This document shows, piece after piece, positions 40,922 through 52,103 of a stretch of 64,000 nt of DNA. Within the stretch, counting starts at the first letter, position 1; each line of letters opens with the position of its first letter. Both the position numbers and the translations under genes were made by a program. This DNA is from Methyloprofundus sp. (lineage in GTDB: Bacteria; Pseudomonadota; Gammaproteobacteria; Methylococcales; Methylomonadaceae): the NCBI GenBank assembly GCA_016592635.1, contig AP023240.1:2955630-3019629 (forward strand), read 5' to 3'. The notes beneath the pieces were generated by a model. It searched no databases. It was given only the letters and a program-made list of their open reading frames with translations, and was not told the DNA's origin.

Positions 40922-42760
40922 TTATTTTTCCGCCTTTAAGTATTGCTTAATCACTTGCGCAGCAATAGGAGCCGCCACGGAACTACCATGACTACCATGC
41001 TCGGCGATCACTGCCACCGCTATTTTGGGATTGTCCGCAGGTGCAAAAGCGATAAAAAGGGCATGATCACGCATATTAAATTCAATTTCTGCCTCATTGT
41101 ATTCTTCATCTTGTTTAACCGTATAAACTTGTGCTGTGCCTGTTTTACCTGCAATCTGATAATTTATGCCTTTGCCTATACGTTTCGCCGTGCCTTTAGC
41201 CGAATGCACTACATGTACCATTGCATTGAGAATATCTTGAACATTAGTATTTTTTAAACCAATATCGCTGGGAGCAGGACGTGTGATCACTGTAGAATGA
41301 TTAGCATGAATAATACGCTCTGCCAAATAAGGGGTAACAACCTGCCCTTGCTTAGCTAAGGTTGCCGTGGCACGCGCTAATTGCATCGGTGTTACCTGCG
41401 TAAAACCTTGACCAATCCCAGTAATTAAAGTCTCCCCAGGATACCAAACTTGTTGCCGATGAATGCGTTTCCATTCACGCGATGGCAACAGCCCCGCCTT
41501 CTCGCCTTTCAAATCTATACCTGTTTTTTGTCCAAAACCAAACCCATGTAAAAAATCAGATAATTTATCAATTCCCAAAGCCAAAGACATATCATAAAAA
41601 TACACATCACATGATTGGGTAATTGCATCATCTAAATTGACGGTACCATGCCCCCATTTTTTCCAATCGCGGTATTTATGTGATTTATTCGGCAGTTGAT
41701 AGTAGCCAGGACAAAATAAGGTCTGGTGGATATGCGTTATATTATGTTCTAATCCAGCCAAGCCGATAAAAGGTTTTAATGTCGAACCAGGCGGATACTG
41801 CCCCCGTAAAACGCGGTCAAATAAGGGTTTGTTTTTAGAGGTATTGAGTGCTTTATAATCAGCATAACTAATCCCTGAGACAAATAAATTAGGATCAAAA
41901 CTGGCTTTACTCGCCTGCACTAGCACACCGCCTGTGGCGACATCCAGAGCAACGACTGCACCATTATAATCAGCCAACGCATCATAAGCGACACGCTGTA
42001 AATCGATATCCAAGGTTAAATAAATATCTGCTCCCGGAGTCGGCTCTATTTTACCCAGTTCACTAATAGGCTTGCCTTGCGCATTGGTTTCCACTTCCGC
42101 ATACCCGGCATGACCACGCAATATATCTTCATAAGCACGCTCTACTCCAGTTTTACCAATTGAGTGTACTGCCCGATATTCTGCCTGAGAAATAGTCTTT
42201 AATTCTTGTTCATTAATACGCCCAACATACCCCACTACATGAGCTGCCAAATCCGCATAAGGATAATGTCTGATTAAACGCGCATGAATATCAACCCCAG
42301 CAAACGTATGCCGGAGCACGGCAAACTTAGCCACTTCGGTTTCAGTCAATTGCAGTAATAAGGGGATACTATCAAAATGTTTATAACGAACTCTATGTTT
42401 TTTAAATGCCGCAATTTTTTCATCTGGAATAGCCAATGCTTGCTGTAAGCGTGTCAGCGTCGCATCCATGTCATTCACTAATTCAGGAGTTATTTCCAAA
42501 CTATAAGAAGGTAGGTTCTGAGCGAGAATTCGCCCGTGCTTATCATAAATAATGCCGCGTGTTGGCGGCACCGAGCGGACTTTAACTCGGTTATTGGTTG
42601 CCATATTATGATATTGGCTATGCCCCATGACTTGCAAGTAAACCAAGCGACTAATTAAGCCTAATATCATTAGCAATAACAAGGTAAATAAAATAACCGC
42701 TCTACTTAAGAAAATACGATTTTCTAAAAAACTATCTTTTAATAACTGGTGACGGCGCAT
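40922..42760 (-). CDS. mrdA: Penicillin-binding protein 2
   Basis: PBP2 is the monofunctional elongasome transpeptidase. It has one N-terminal membrane helix, a PBP dimer domain (VKVRSVPPTRGIIYDKHGRILA), and a transpeptidase domain with YPPGSTLKPFI (SxxK), QSCDVYFYD (SxD in place of the SxN) and AGKTGTAQV (KTG). The length of 612 residues is normal. It lies between mreD and mrdB. Confidence 0.97.
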   Translation of the reverse strand: MRRHQLLKDSFLENRIFLSRAVILFTLLLLMILGLISRLVYLQVMGHSQYHNMATNNRVKVRSVPPTRGIIYDKHGRILAQNLPSYSLEITPELVNDMDATLTRLQQALAIPDEKIAAFKKHRVRYKHFDSIPLLLQLTETEVAKFAVLRHTFAGVDIHARLIRHYPYADLAAHVVGYVGRINEQELKTISQAEYRAVHSIGKTGVERAYEDILRGHAGYAEVETNAQGKPISELGKIEPTPGADIYLTLDIDLQRVAYDALADYNGAVVALDVATGGVLVQASKASFDPNLFVSGISYADYKALNTSKNKPLFDRVLRGQYPPGSTLKPFIGLAGLEHNITHIHQTLFCPGYYQLPNKSHKYRDWKKWGHGTVNLDDAITQSCDVYFYDMSLALGIDKLSDFLHGFGFGQKTGIDLKGEKAGLLPSREWKRIHRQQVWYPGETLITGIGQGFTQVTPMQLARATATLAKQGQVVTPYLAERIIHANHSTVITRPAPSDIGLKNTNVQDILNAMVHVVHSAKGTAKRIGKGINYQIAGKTGTAQVYTVKQDEEYNEAEIEFNMRDHALFIAFAPADNPKIAVAVIAEHGSHGSSVAAPIAAQVIKQYLKAEK

Positions 42761-42767
42761 AAAAAAC

Positions 42768-43253
42768 CTAAAAAATGCGTATTTTACGTAATACTAAGGA
42801 GACAACCGGCCACATTAAGCCACCAACCAATACAGGCAACCAAAAGGACAGCGGTACAACCTGATGATTAAAGCGCTCCACCCAAAAAATAAACAAACGT
42901 GCAATCAATAAAATCACACAAACTGCTAGACTCTGCTGAATAACAGGAAATTGACGTAAGCGCTTATGTTGTTTAACGCCTAAAAAAACACTTACTGTAT
43001 AAGCCAAGGCATATTGCCCTAGTAACTGCCCTGTTAAAACATCAACTAACAACCCGACCAACCACGCTTTGCCAACACTGGCTGATTCAGGTGTTGCAAA
43101 TGCCCAATAAATCAAAGTTAGCAATACCCAATCTGGGGTCACAATAAGCATAGGCCATGACCAAGGGATAATATTTAATGCCATGGCAACCATAATAGTT
43201 AGCCAATAAGTCAATACTATAGAAGGTTTAATCGCTATCACTTTGCTGCTCAC
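42768..43253 (-). CDS. mreD: Rod shape-determining protein MreD
   Basis: MreD is a small polytopic elongasome protein; here 161 residues with about five hydrophobic segments and the family pattern PDWVLLTLIYWAFATPE, then VGLLVDVLTGQLLGQYALAY. Its start lies 26 bases inside the end of mreC, so the two are translationally coupled. It is followed by mrdA after 7 bases. Confidence 0.93.
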   Translation of the reverse strand: MSSKVIAIKPSIVLTYWLTIMVAMALNIIPWSWPMLIVTPDWVLLTLIYWAFATPESASVGKAWLVGLLVDVLTGQLLGQYALAYTVSVFLGVKQHKRLRQFPVIQQSLAVCVILLIARLFIFWVERFNHQVVPLSFWLPVLVGGLMWPVVSLVLRKIRIF

Positions 43254-44100
43254 TTGGTAATTTACCTAAAGGAATTACTTCGTTATTACTCCAAACAATC
43301 AATAATTCCCTACTAGTATTCAATGCCGCTGTAGGCTTAGCTTCGATCACTGCAAAGGGTTTGTCTGGTTGCTCAACAAAAGATTCTACGACAGCGACAG
43401 GGTAACCTTGTGGAAACACTCCCCCCAAGCCTGAAGTAATCAATAAATCACCTGTGACTATATCAGCATTATTGGGTAAAAATGGCAGAATTAGCTTATT
43501 TGACTGACCACTGCCTATAGCGATTGTATGTAATCCATTACGATTTACCTGTATAGGAATAGCATGATTTGGATCGGTAATTAATATAATTTCTGCATTT
43601 AAAGGTAAAGCTTTAGTCACTTGCCCTACAATACCGTTTTCATCTAATACAGGTTGCCCTGCATGCACACCAAAACGACTGCCTTTATTGACCACCACTA
43701 CATGCTCGTAGGGTGCCAAATTCACCGAAATCAACTCAGCTACCAATACTTGCTCACCCAGTTTGAAAGAACTATCTAACAGCGCTCGCAAACGAATATT
43801 TTCTTTCTCTAAAGCAGCAAATTTCAATAATTTGGCATTACTAATCAACTGCTGGCGTTTGAAGATAGTATTCTCACTCAACAACTCATCATAGCTACCT
43901 AATGAATCAACCGTATCTTGCACTAGACGCGTTGGCATATCAACCAAGTACTGGATAGGATAAACCAATACGGAGAGCAAACTACGTAGCGGTTTTAATT
44001 TATCGGTATATTTATCGGTAAACAGTAAAGCAAAAGACAATAACAATACGATAACAAACCGTGTATTGATGGAAGGGCCAGTGGCAAATAAAAGTTTTAT
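43228..44100 (-). CDS. mreC: Rod shape-determining protein MreC, apparent ATA/ATT start
   Basis: MreC is the bitopic elongasome scaffold that binds PBP2. After the membrane helix come a coiled coil (LLSENTIFKRQQLISNAKLL) and the two beta domains with PVLDENGIVGQV and TGDLLITSGLGGVFPQGYPV. The first ATG/GTG/TTG in frame is a TTG at 44046, which would cut off the cytoplasmic tail and half of the helix. Reading from ATA at 44100 gives MKLLFATGPSINTRFVIV, which matches the E. coli N-terminus (MKPIFSRGPS) by eye. AGGG lies 7 bases upstream, and an ATT directly before is an alternative. The gene is sure; the start is inferred. Confidence 0.87.
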   Translation of the reverse strand: MKLLFATGPSINTRFVIVLLLSFALLFTDKYTDKLKPLRSLLSVLVYPIQYLVDMPTRLVQDTVDSLGSYDELLSENTIFKRQQLISNAKLLKFAALEKENIRLRALLDSSFKLGEQVLVAELISVNLAPYEHVVVVNKGSRFGVHAGQPVLDENGIVGQVTKALPLNAEIILITDPNHAIPIQVNRNGLHTIAIGSGQSNKLILPFLPNNADIVTGDLLITSGLGGVFPQGYPVAVVESFVEQPDKPFAVIEAKPTAALNTSRELLIVWSNNEVIPLGKLPSEQQSDSD

Positions 44101-44228
44101 AATCTTACCCTAAATGAATGACAGATAATAATTTATAAGCCATTATCAGCCGGTTGTTCTAAATATAATGATTTAAGTACCCAAGCATAATTACTTTAAC
44201 ATCTTACTACCCTTTATTTTCCATCTTC

Positions 44229-44300
44229 GGCGTTGCATAAAGAGTTGCGTAGCCAGCTATGCGCCTTGAAAGTGAAAAAAATCCTGCGTATTGTGATCAA
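44229..44300. repeat. Intergenic palindrome family (AGTTGCRTAGCC type), copy 1
   Basis: The segment AGTTGCGTAGCCAGCTATGCG (palindromic around AGCCAGCT) followed by AAATCCTGCGTAT lies in the 276-base mreB-mreC spacer. The same order of blocks, in inverse orientation, occurs at 59704-59800. Nothing else is recognisable in this spacer. Confidence 0.5.
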
Positions 44301-44376
44301 ATTAATTATGCCTTAGTACTTACGTAAGGTGAATAGAACACCTTATCTCTCTCCACCTAGCGTATTTTCTTTACAA

Positions 44377-45420
<1,044 letters not shown>

Positions 45421-45590
45421 CTATTCTTACTTCCTGAACGCGTAGAAAATCTTAGTACTTTAACAATCAATAAGGTATTTGGGCAAGATATAAAGTATCA
45501 TATTGCGTTATTGATCTTTTACTAGCCCCTTAAAAGTGCTCCTGAAAGATAAAAAATCACTTAATAATCCTATTGTTTAATGGAGTTAAA

Positions 45591-45878
45591 ATGTCGTTAA
45601 CAGCTGATGATGTTAATAAAATAGCGTATTTAGCACGCTTGGGAATTGATACCCAAGATACCGAGTCTTATGCCAAAGATTTATCGGGCATGTTAGATTT
45701 AGTTGCCCAAATGAGCAACGTCAACACTGATGATGTCGCACCTATGGCGCACCCTTTAGATCAAGTGCAACGCCTGCGTACTGATGAGGTCAACGAAACC
45801 AACAACCGTGAAGCTTTCCAAGAGATTGCACCACAAGTTGAAGCTGGCTTATACCTTGTGCCCAAAGTTATCGAATAA
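45591..45878 (+). CDS. gatC: Asp/Glu-tRNA amidotransferase subunit C
   Basis: GatC is the small stabilising subunit of the GatCAB amidotransferase. MSLTADDVNKIAYLARLGI and the C-terminal VEAGLYLVPKVIE match the family. The start is the ATG at 45591, behind TGGAG at 6 bases; an upstream in-frame start at 45573 would sit on the binding site. It is 95 residues and 11 bases upstream of gatA. Confidence 0.96.
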   Translation: MSLTADDVNKIAYLARLGIDTQDTESYAKDLSGMLDLVAQMSNVNTDDVAPMAHPLDQVQRLRTDEVNETNNREAFQEIAPQVEAGLYLVPKVIE

Positions 45879-45889
45879 GGAAATAAATC

Positions 45890-47341
45890 ATGCACACGAA
45901 AACAATTGCACAACTGGCAAAAGGCTTACGTGCTGGTGACTATTCCAGCCAAGAACTGACTGCCTCGTATCTTGCCCGCATTAAACAATATAGCGAACTA
46001 AACAGCTTTATTACGGTCACTGAAGAACAAGCACTCGCAGCTGCCAAACAAGCTGATGTAACACTTGCGGCAGGCAATGCACCTTTTTTAACAGGCGTAC
46101 CGATTGCACATAAAGATATTTTTTGTACCCAAGGTGTTAAAACCAGCTGTGGCTCAAAAATGCTGGATAACTTTATCGCGCCTTATAATGCAACAGTTGT
46201 CGAAAAATTTAACGCGGCTGGTACGGTTTCTTTAGGCAAATTAAATATGGATGAGTTCGCCATGGGCTCATCTAATGAAACCAGTTTTTATGGTGCCGTA
46301 CACAACCCTTGGGCGACCAATACTGTTCCAGGCGGTTCTTCAGGTGGTTCAGCAGCAGCAGTAGCAGCGCGTTTAATTCCTGGCGCAACGGGTACCGATA
46401 CGGGTGGCTCGATTCGCCAACCTGCCGCTTTATGTGGCATTACCGGTTTAAAGCCTACTTATGGCCGTGTTTCTCGCTTTGGAATGATTGCCTACGCATC
46501 CAGTTTGGATCAAGGTGGCCCAATGACGCAAACCGCTGAAGATGCAGCTCTGATGCTGCAAACAATGGCAGGCTTTGACACCAAAGACTCCACTAGCGTA
46601 GACCGCGAAGTACCAGATTATAGTGCCAGCTTAAATAATAGCTTACAAGGCTTAAAAATTGGCCTACCAAAAGAATTCTTTGATGAAGGTCTAAATAGCG
46701 ATATGGCAACTGCCATTGAAGCTGCCATTAATGAATATAAAAAAATGGGTGCAGAAATTATTGAAGTTTCTATGCCTAATTTAAAGCTGGCCATTCCTGC
46801 TTATTACGTAATTGCACCAGCCGAATGCTCGGCTAACCTTTCACGTATGGACGGTGTGCGCTTTGGGCATCGGTGTGCTAGCCCAGCCGATTTAAACGAT
46901 CTCTATATCCGCTCACGTGGTGAAGGTTTTGGTACCGAAGTCAAACGTCGAATTCTGGTCGGCACTTACGCTTTATCAGAAGGCTATTACGATGCTTATT
47001 ATATTAAAGCACAAAAAATCCGCCGCTTAATTAGCGATGACTTTAATAAAGCACTAAAAGAAGTAGATATCATTATGGGGCCAGTATCACCCTCACCTGC
47101 TTTTGGTATCGGTGAAAAAACCAACGATCCTATTGAAATGTATTTAGCTGATATTTATACCATTGCCATCAACTTGGCAGGACTACCCGCCATGTCAATT
47201 CCAGCAGGCTTTATCGACAAAAAACCAATTGGCTTACAAATTATCGGCAACTATTTTGCGGAAGACAAGTTACTAAATGTCGCGCATCAATACCAGCAAG
47301 TGACCGACTGGCATCAACAAACACCGCAAGGCTTTGCGTAA
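45890..47341 (+). CDS. gatA: Asp/Glu-tRNA amidotransferase subunit A
   Basis: GatA is the glutaminase of the complex, of the amidase-signature family. The catalytic Lys is in [12 protein letters not shown] and the Ser-cisSer pair in [34 protein letters not shown]. At 483 residues it is full length. It sits between gatC and gatB with short spacings. The presence of GatCAB implies that Gln- or Asn-tRNA is made by transamidation. Confidence 0.98.
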   Translation: MHTKTIAQLAKGLRAGDYSSQELTASYLARIKQYSELNSFITVTEEQALAAAKQADVTLAAGNAPFLTGVPIAHKDIFCTQGVKTSCGSKMLDNFIAPYNATVVEKFNAAGTVSLGKLNMDEFAMGSSNETSFYGAVHNPWATNTVPGGSSGGSAAAVAARLIPGATGTDTGGSIRQPAALCGITGLKPTYGRVSRFGMIAYASSLDQGGPMTQTAEDAALMLQTMAGFDTKDSTSVDREVPDYSASLNNSLQGLKIGLPKEFFDEGLNSDMATAIEAAINEYKKMGAEIIEVSMPNLKLAIPAYYVIAPAECSANLSRMDGVRFGHRCASPADLNDLYIRSRGEGFGTEVKRRILVGTYALSEGYYDAYYIKAQKIRRLISDDFNKALKEVDIIMGPVSPSPAFGIGEKTNDPIEMYLADIYTIAINLAGLPAMSIPAGFIDKKPIGLQIIGNYFAEDKLLNVAHQYQQVTDWHQQTPQGFA

Positions 47342-47353
47342 GGAGACAGAATT

Positions 47354-48787
47354 ATGCAATGGGAAACCGTTATCGGGCTAGAAATTCACGCCCAACTCGC
47401 AACAAAAACTAAAATATTTTCAAGTGCAACAACAACCTATGGTGCTGAGCCCAACACTCAAGCCTGCTCGGTTGACCTAGGCTTGCCAGGTGTATTACCT
47501 GTACTCAATCAAGAAGTAGTCCGTATGGCGGTCAAATTCGGTATGGCGATAGAAGCTGAAGTCGCTGATTATTCGGTGTTTGCACGTAAAAATTACTTCT
47601 ACCCAGATTTACCTAAAGGTTATCAAATCAGCCAAATGGATCACCCCATTGTAGGCATTGGTCATATGGATATTGAAGTTGATGGTGAAACTATACGTGT
47701 CGGCGTGACCCGCGCACATTTAGAAGAAGATGCAGGTAAATCTTTACACGAAGATTTTCATGGCTTAACAGGCATAGATCTAAACCGAGCTGGCACACCT
47801 TTATTGGAAATCGTTTCAGAACCCGATATGCGCTCTGCTAAAGAAGCGGTCGCCTATATGCGCAAAATTCACGAATTAGTACAATATTTGGATATTTGTG
47901 ACGGCAATATGCAAGAAGGCTCGTTCCGTTGTGATGCCAATGTCTCGATTCGCCCTAAGGGTCAAGCCGAATATGGCACGCGTACTGAATTAAAAAACAT
48001 CAACTCATTTAAATTTGTTGAAAAAGCCATTAATATCGAAGTAGAACGTCAAATTGATATTATTGAAGCAGGCGGTAGAATCATTCAGGAAACACGCCTG
48101 TATGATGCGGATAAAAATGAAACCCGTTCCATGCGTAGCAAAGAAGAAGCTAACGATTACCGCTACTTCCCTGATCCGGATTTATTACCTGTTTATATTA
48201 GTGAAGAGCTACGTGCCGAGGTTAAAGCAGATTTGCCAGAACTGCCGCATATAAAAAGACAACGCTTTATTGATACATACCAGTTAGACGCAGAAACAGC
48301 GGCTACTTTATCAAGCTCTAAAGAGCTTGCTGATTATTTTGAAGCTTTAGTTAAAGCGTCAGGATGCGATACTAAAATTTGCAGTAACTGGGTAACGGTA
48401 GAATTATTAGGTGCTCTTAACAAACAAGGCGTAGATATCAAGCAATCACCTGTATCGCACACACGCCTAGCAGGTTTATTAGCACGTATTGCCGACAATA
48501 CCATTTCTGGCAAAATTGCCAAGCAAGTTTTTGCTGCCATGCTAGAAAGTAATGATAGTGCAGATACCATTATTGATGCACAAGGCTTAAAACAAATTAC
48601 CGATAGCGGTGCGATTGAAGCTATTATTGATAAAATAATTGCTGATAATCCTAATCAGGTAGAACAATACTTAAGCGGCAAAGATAAAGTCTTTGGCTTT
48701 TTTGTTGGGCAAACGATGAAAGCCTCACAGGGTAAAGCTAATCCGGGCGAAGTTAATAAGATATTGAAAGAGAAACTAAAGCAGTAA
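47354..48787 (+). CDS. gatB: Asp/Glu-tRNA amidotransferase subunit B
   Basis: GatB activates and amidates mischarged Glu-tRNA-Gln or Asp-tRNA-Asn. The start [31 protein letters not shown], and the YqeY-like C-terminal tail ([20 protein letters not shown]) are typical. The protein has 477 residues. It ends the gatCAB operon at a clear terminator. Confidence 0.98.
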   Translation: MQWETVIGLEIHAQLATKTKIFSSATTTYGAEPNTQACSVDLGLPGVLPVLNQEVVRMAVKFGMAIEAEVADYSVFARKNYFYPDLPKGYQISQMDHPIVGIGHMDIEVDGETIRVGVTRAHLEEDAGKSLHEDFHGLTGIDLNRAGTPLLEIVSEPDMRSAKEAVAYMRKIHELVQYLDICDGNMQEGSFRCDANVSIRPKGQAEYGTRTELKNINSFKFVEKAINIEVERQIDIIEAGGRIIQETRLYDADKNETRSMRSKEEANDYRYFPDPDLLPVYISEELRAEVKADLPELPHIKRQRFIDTYQLDAETAATLSSSKELADYFEALVKASGCDTKICSNWVTVELLGALNKQGVDIKQSPVSHTRLAGLLARIADNTISGKIAKQVFAAMLESNDSADTIIDAQGLKQITDSGAIEAIIDKIIADNPNQVEQYLSGKDKVFGFFVGQTMKASQGKANPGEVNKILKEKLKQ

Positions 48788-48812
48788 TAACAACTACTTT
48801 ATTTAGATAAAC

Positions 48813-48844
48813 AAAAAGGGCATAGAGAAATCTAAGCCCTTTTT
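48813..48844 (+). terminator. Terminator of gatCAB
   Basis: AAAAAGGGC (48813-48821) pairs with GCCCTTTTT (48836-48844), giving a hairpin with a T run inside and after the stem. It lies 26 bases past the gatB stop. Confidence 0.75.
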
Positions 48845-48886
48845 GGCATCTTTCATATTTCCCCAAAAGTAGTTTACACTTTTTAA
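48845..48886. repeat. Half copy of the GGCATC-end element
   Basis: GGCATCTTTCATAT, a short divergent spacer, then AGTAGTTTACACTTTTT repeats the complement of the right end of the 19576-19733 element almost base for base. The other half is missing. It lies between the gatB terminator and the left end of the insertion sequence. Confidence 0.6.
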
Positions 48887-48939
48887 ATCAAAAAAAGATG
48901 GCACAACCCTAGGCTGTCGAAAAGTACCTTTTAGGCTGC

Positions 48940-50637
48940 CTAAGTATTCCCCGTATTTTGGCTAGCATTTTTATTGAAAAATGCATGCCGTTTTTTTCGC
49001 ACTGTATAAGAAATATGTTTTTTCTCCCATGCTTTAATATCAGCCTGAGATGTCTGTCTTAATGCCTGTGTTACGGCACTACCCGTCAACTTCCCGCACA
49101 ATGCAGGGATAAGCAGCACTGTACGGTTCATGTCTGCCTGTGGACTTCTCTCAATAATATGCTTAAAGTTTCCAAAAAGCGATTCGATAATATCACTACT
49201 GACCAGTAAAGGGTGAGGCGTCAGTTTCTTCTGAAGCGCAAAGTGGTTCTTTAACCAAGTTTGTAAACACTTTTTTACTTTTGAGTTTCTCGGGAGTTTT
49301 CTTGAAAGTTCAAAACATCGTTTATAAGTGGTTTTATCAAGTCCGTTATTCTTAAGAATTTCCATCACTTGAGAAATGATTTTTGTCGTGGATGCAAACC
49401 GCATAATAAAGTCTTTTGATTGACTGAAGTGCGGGAATGCTTTGCGTAGCTTAGCTAGTTGACTCCCTTCTTCAGCTTGACCTTCGACAGCAAAAACATG
49501 TAACATCTTTTCAGCCCATTCCCCCAGCTTACCAATACTTTGAAAGCGTCCTTTGCTGCGTAATTTTGGAGGCATGAGAAAGGCGAGTTCAGTTTGCCGC
49601 ATACATTTTGCTCCATGACTGATTAATGCAGTGAATCGTTTATAAATATCCAGTTTCTCAAATTGTGCTTTAAGCGCAGTGGCTATCGTATGACCTATAT
49701 CATCAATCGTAGGTACCGGGACTTCTTGTTGATTTGACCATAGCCGAACACCTTTATTAAGGGTGGCATCTCTATCTTTTATGATGGCCAACGGTTTACC
49801 TGCACGATTAAAAATTTCTTCAAATTCAAGGTAAAGAGTATCGCCAGTGACTTTTTCGGAGATTGTGAGACCAATGCATTCACAGTCTTCCAGCCGAACG
49901 GCAGCTCCCCGTTTTGATAAGGTATCCACTTCAACTCGTAGAACAACCAAGGCTTTTTTAGTCCCTATATCAATAGAATGATCAATAATGGCAACCCAGG
50001 GTTTAGTGATTGCTTGTACTTGTGTCAGGCATCCTAATCCTAGGCGCAAACTCCAGTTGATCACAGAAGTAAAATGAGGGATCCAGCTGACTGCATAGTT
50101 TGTTTTTGACTTAAACAACTCAAGAACTGAAGTTTCCCAGTTTTTAAGGGGGTATATAGGCGGATAGGGGCATTTATTAATGGGTTTGCCACATTACACG
50201 CAAAATCCAATTAAAATCATACAGCCCATATATCACTGAGCTTGGTTTCTCAATAATTGGGAAACTTCAGCTCAAGAATACGTGGAACGCTACGATAAGA
50301 AACAACGGCATTCAATGTTAGCAACACACAAAGAACACGTGTTTGATCTGCATCCTTTATATCAATAGGCGGCGAACGCTTTTCTACCTCAACAGGAGCC
50401 GTGGTTTTTACATTCTCTGCACCTCTTTTCACATTACAATGGTGTTTTTTTTACCTCAAGTGCCTGTTGTTTCAACTCAAGATTTTCTTGCTTAAGTTCT
50501 GCAATTTTTTTGAGATGACGTTGTTTTGTTTTTTTGAATTCTCGTATTTCGTAGCGGCATTCAATCGTTGTGCGTTTCCAGTTGTCGCGGCTGTGTATGA
50601 TTTTTGATAGTTGAACCATCGGTTGGAGATGTCTCAC
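48940..50637 (-). pseudogene. Transposase gene of the insertion sequence, interrupted twice
   Basis: Three minus-strand frames form one transposase. Segment 1 (50434-50637, from ATG 50619) is coiled-coil-like (MVQLSKIIHSRDNWKRTT onward). Segment 2 (50250-50432) continues after an A8 run with a frame change. Segment 3 (48940-50118, ending in a 391-residue core) resumes after a 144-base inserted element. Removing that element with one duplication restores SVPRILELFKSKTNYAV in frame. The core has WVAIIDHSIDIG and SDIIESLFGNFK, possibly the first and last acidic residues of a DDE site. Only a +1 shift at the A8 run would rejoin segments 1 and 2. Confidence 0.78.
50119..50278. mobile_element. 144-bp miniature inverted-repeat element inside the transposase gene
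   Basis: The element runs 50127-50270. It begins CTGAAGTTTCCCA and ends with the exact complement, with similarity continuing to about 22 bases. It is flanked by perfect 8-base duplications, CTCAAGAA at 50119-50126 and 50271-50278. It encodes nothing. It is a textbook non-autonomous insertion, and it came later than the host IS. Confidence 0.88.
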
Positions 50638-50945
50638 ACTTTATTTATGGGACTTTTGTCCCCAGATAATTAATTATCAAGTTAGATTAAATATAATCCA
50701 TAACATAATAAACCTCAATGAGAAATATAACTGAATTATGGTAAAGTTAATGCTTCAAAATAGCTGTAAGTGATTGATGATTCAATAAATGAGGCAAATT
50801 AAAGAGCTGAACCGAAGCGACATATCGCTTTTTAATCGGGAGGTGTTTTTCAAGGTATTGAATTTTATGACCATTTAAAATTTTTATGCTATATTTCGAC
50901 AGCCTAGGTCGCGCCCCATTTATCGTCGAAGAGACCTTAATCTAT
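50638..50945. other. 308-base gene-free interval
   Basis: It is AT-rich. Most of it (to 50908) is the untranslated right end of the insertion sequence, which should hold the transposase promoter. The rest is 37 bases up to the end of the cupin gene. I see no gene or RNA in it. Confidence 0.6.
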
Positions 50946-51224
50946 TTAGAAATGCATGTAGTGCTTTTTCAATGTTTTAGTTACTTGCCAAACACTTTTT
51001 AAACCATCAGGGAAAATAACATAATCCCCTGGTACGATAGTGACAGGTTCTCCACCATCTGGTGTGACAACAATTTCACCTTCTAAGATGTATGAACGTT
51101 CATTTTTATCGTCAAAATCAAGACGAAATTCAGAGACTGGGCAGTCCCAAATATTCCAGTCTGAAACGCCTAATTCTTTTAAACGTGCTTCAGTTAAATT
51201 TTTTTCAATAATAATTTCTGGCAT
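50946..51224 (-). CDS. Small cupin-domain protein (DUF861-like)
   Basis: This 92-residue single cupin resembles the Cupin_3/DUF861 group: WDCPVSEFRLDF, then ERSYILEGEIVVTPDGGEPVTIVPGDYVIFPDGLKSVWQV, then KHYMHF. It lacks a full His-rich metal set, so its activity is unclear. It is divergent from the 2OG oxygenase gene with 146 bases between. Confidence 0.8.
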   Translation of the reverse strand: MPEIIIEKNLTEARLKELGVSDWNIWDCPVSEFRLDFDDKNERSYILEGEIVVTPDGGEPVTIVPGDYVIFPDGLKSVWQVTKTLKKHYMHF

Positions 51225-51370
51225 AACATCCCTACTCTATCTGTTGTTAGTAAATATCTTAATCGCAGTTAAAAACGATCTAGCATCACACAATGTGAGG
51301 CACGAGAATAATAACAGAAACCGCATTAATAAAAGAATGTAATTGACTTAAATTTAAGAGAGTAATATCC

Positions 51371-52066
51371 ATGTGGTTAAATGCCAATAAAATAAACGCA
51401 ACTGAGATACGTACTTATCGAGAGTCTTTATTGCGCACCACTCCAAATTATATTGTGATTGATCATTTATTTAATGAAGAAAAACTGAATGAAGTATTGA
51501 GCCTTTTGCAGCAAAAACATCGTTGGCAAACACAAAAACACACTTATTCGGCTTTATACGTCGATAACGAGCAGTGGCAAAGCACTCATATTGAAGAGCG
51601 CTTTGTACAGCGTGAAATATGGCAACATGGCATTAACGAATCTGATTGCGCTAACAGCAGTATCGCGCAAGATTTATTGGACTTTTTGCGTAGTAAAGAG
51701 TTCATGGCGGTATTATCGCGTATTTTTAATGTCACAATCACTGATATTAATGTCGCTACCCCAGAAATCAATACTAACTTTTTTCGCCTTGGTGCTAAAG
51801 ACTTTGTAAAACAACATGCTGACGACTCTCCTGGAAGAGAAGTCTGTATGCTCCTGTATTTAAATAAAAACTGGAGCACCAATTCTGGTGGTGAGCTAGT
51901 CTTTATGGGGAAGGACGATAAACAAGTCAGCATTGCACCGTTATATAACCGTTGTGTTTTGTTTGACCCTGCATCAATAGGCTCTGAACATTGGGTGAAA
52001 ATGCTAAACTCTCAAGCATCAATTGGATATCGATACAACGTGGTCAGTTGGTATTGGTCTGAGTAA
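51371..52066 (+). CDS. 2-oxoglutarate/Fe(II) oxygenase (prolyl-hydroxylase-like)
   Basis: This 231-residue protein has the double-stranded beta-helix iron site: His149 and Asp151 in FVKQHADDS, a later LLYLNKNW and GGELVFMG pair of strands, distal His207 in GSEHWVKML, and Arg221 as the likely 2-oxoglutarate anchor. The first 110 residues are helical. It resembles prolyl 4-hydroxylase-type enzymes such as YbiX. The substrate is unknown; free proline, a protein, or a small molecule are all possible. Confidence 0.85.
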   Translation: MWLNANKINATEIRTYRESLLRTTPNYIVIDHLFNEEKLNEVLSLLQQKHRWQTQKHTYSALYVDNEQWQSTHIEERFVQREIWQHGINESDCANSSIAQDLLDFLRSKEFMAVLSRIFNVTITDINVATPEINTNFFRLGAKDFVKQHADDSPGREVCMLLYLNKNWSTNSGGELVFMGKDDKQVSIAPLYNRCVLFDPASIGSEHWVKMLNSQASIGYRYNVVSWYWSE

Positions 52067-52103
52067 TTTCTGGCTACTAACTTAATACAGAGCATTATAA
52101 ACA

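Larger units (their letters stand above)
48908..50908 (-). mobile_element. Insertion sequence, 2.0 kb, with 15-bp terminal inverted repeats
   Basis: The ends are CCTAGGCTGTCGAAA (48908-48922) and its exact complement (50894-50908), giving 2001 bases. One minus-strand transposase gene, now broken, fills most of it. About 260 bases on the right, before the transposase start, hold no gene. The CCTAGG at each end is palindromic, so the exact border and any short duplication (CTAG or TA) cannot be decided. I do not recognise the IS family with confidence. Confidence 0.8.
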
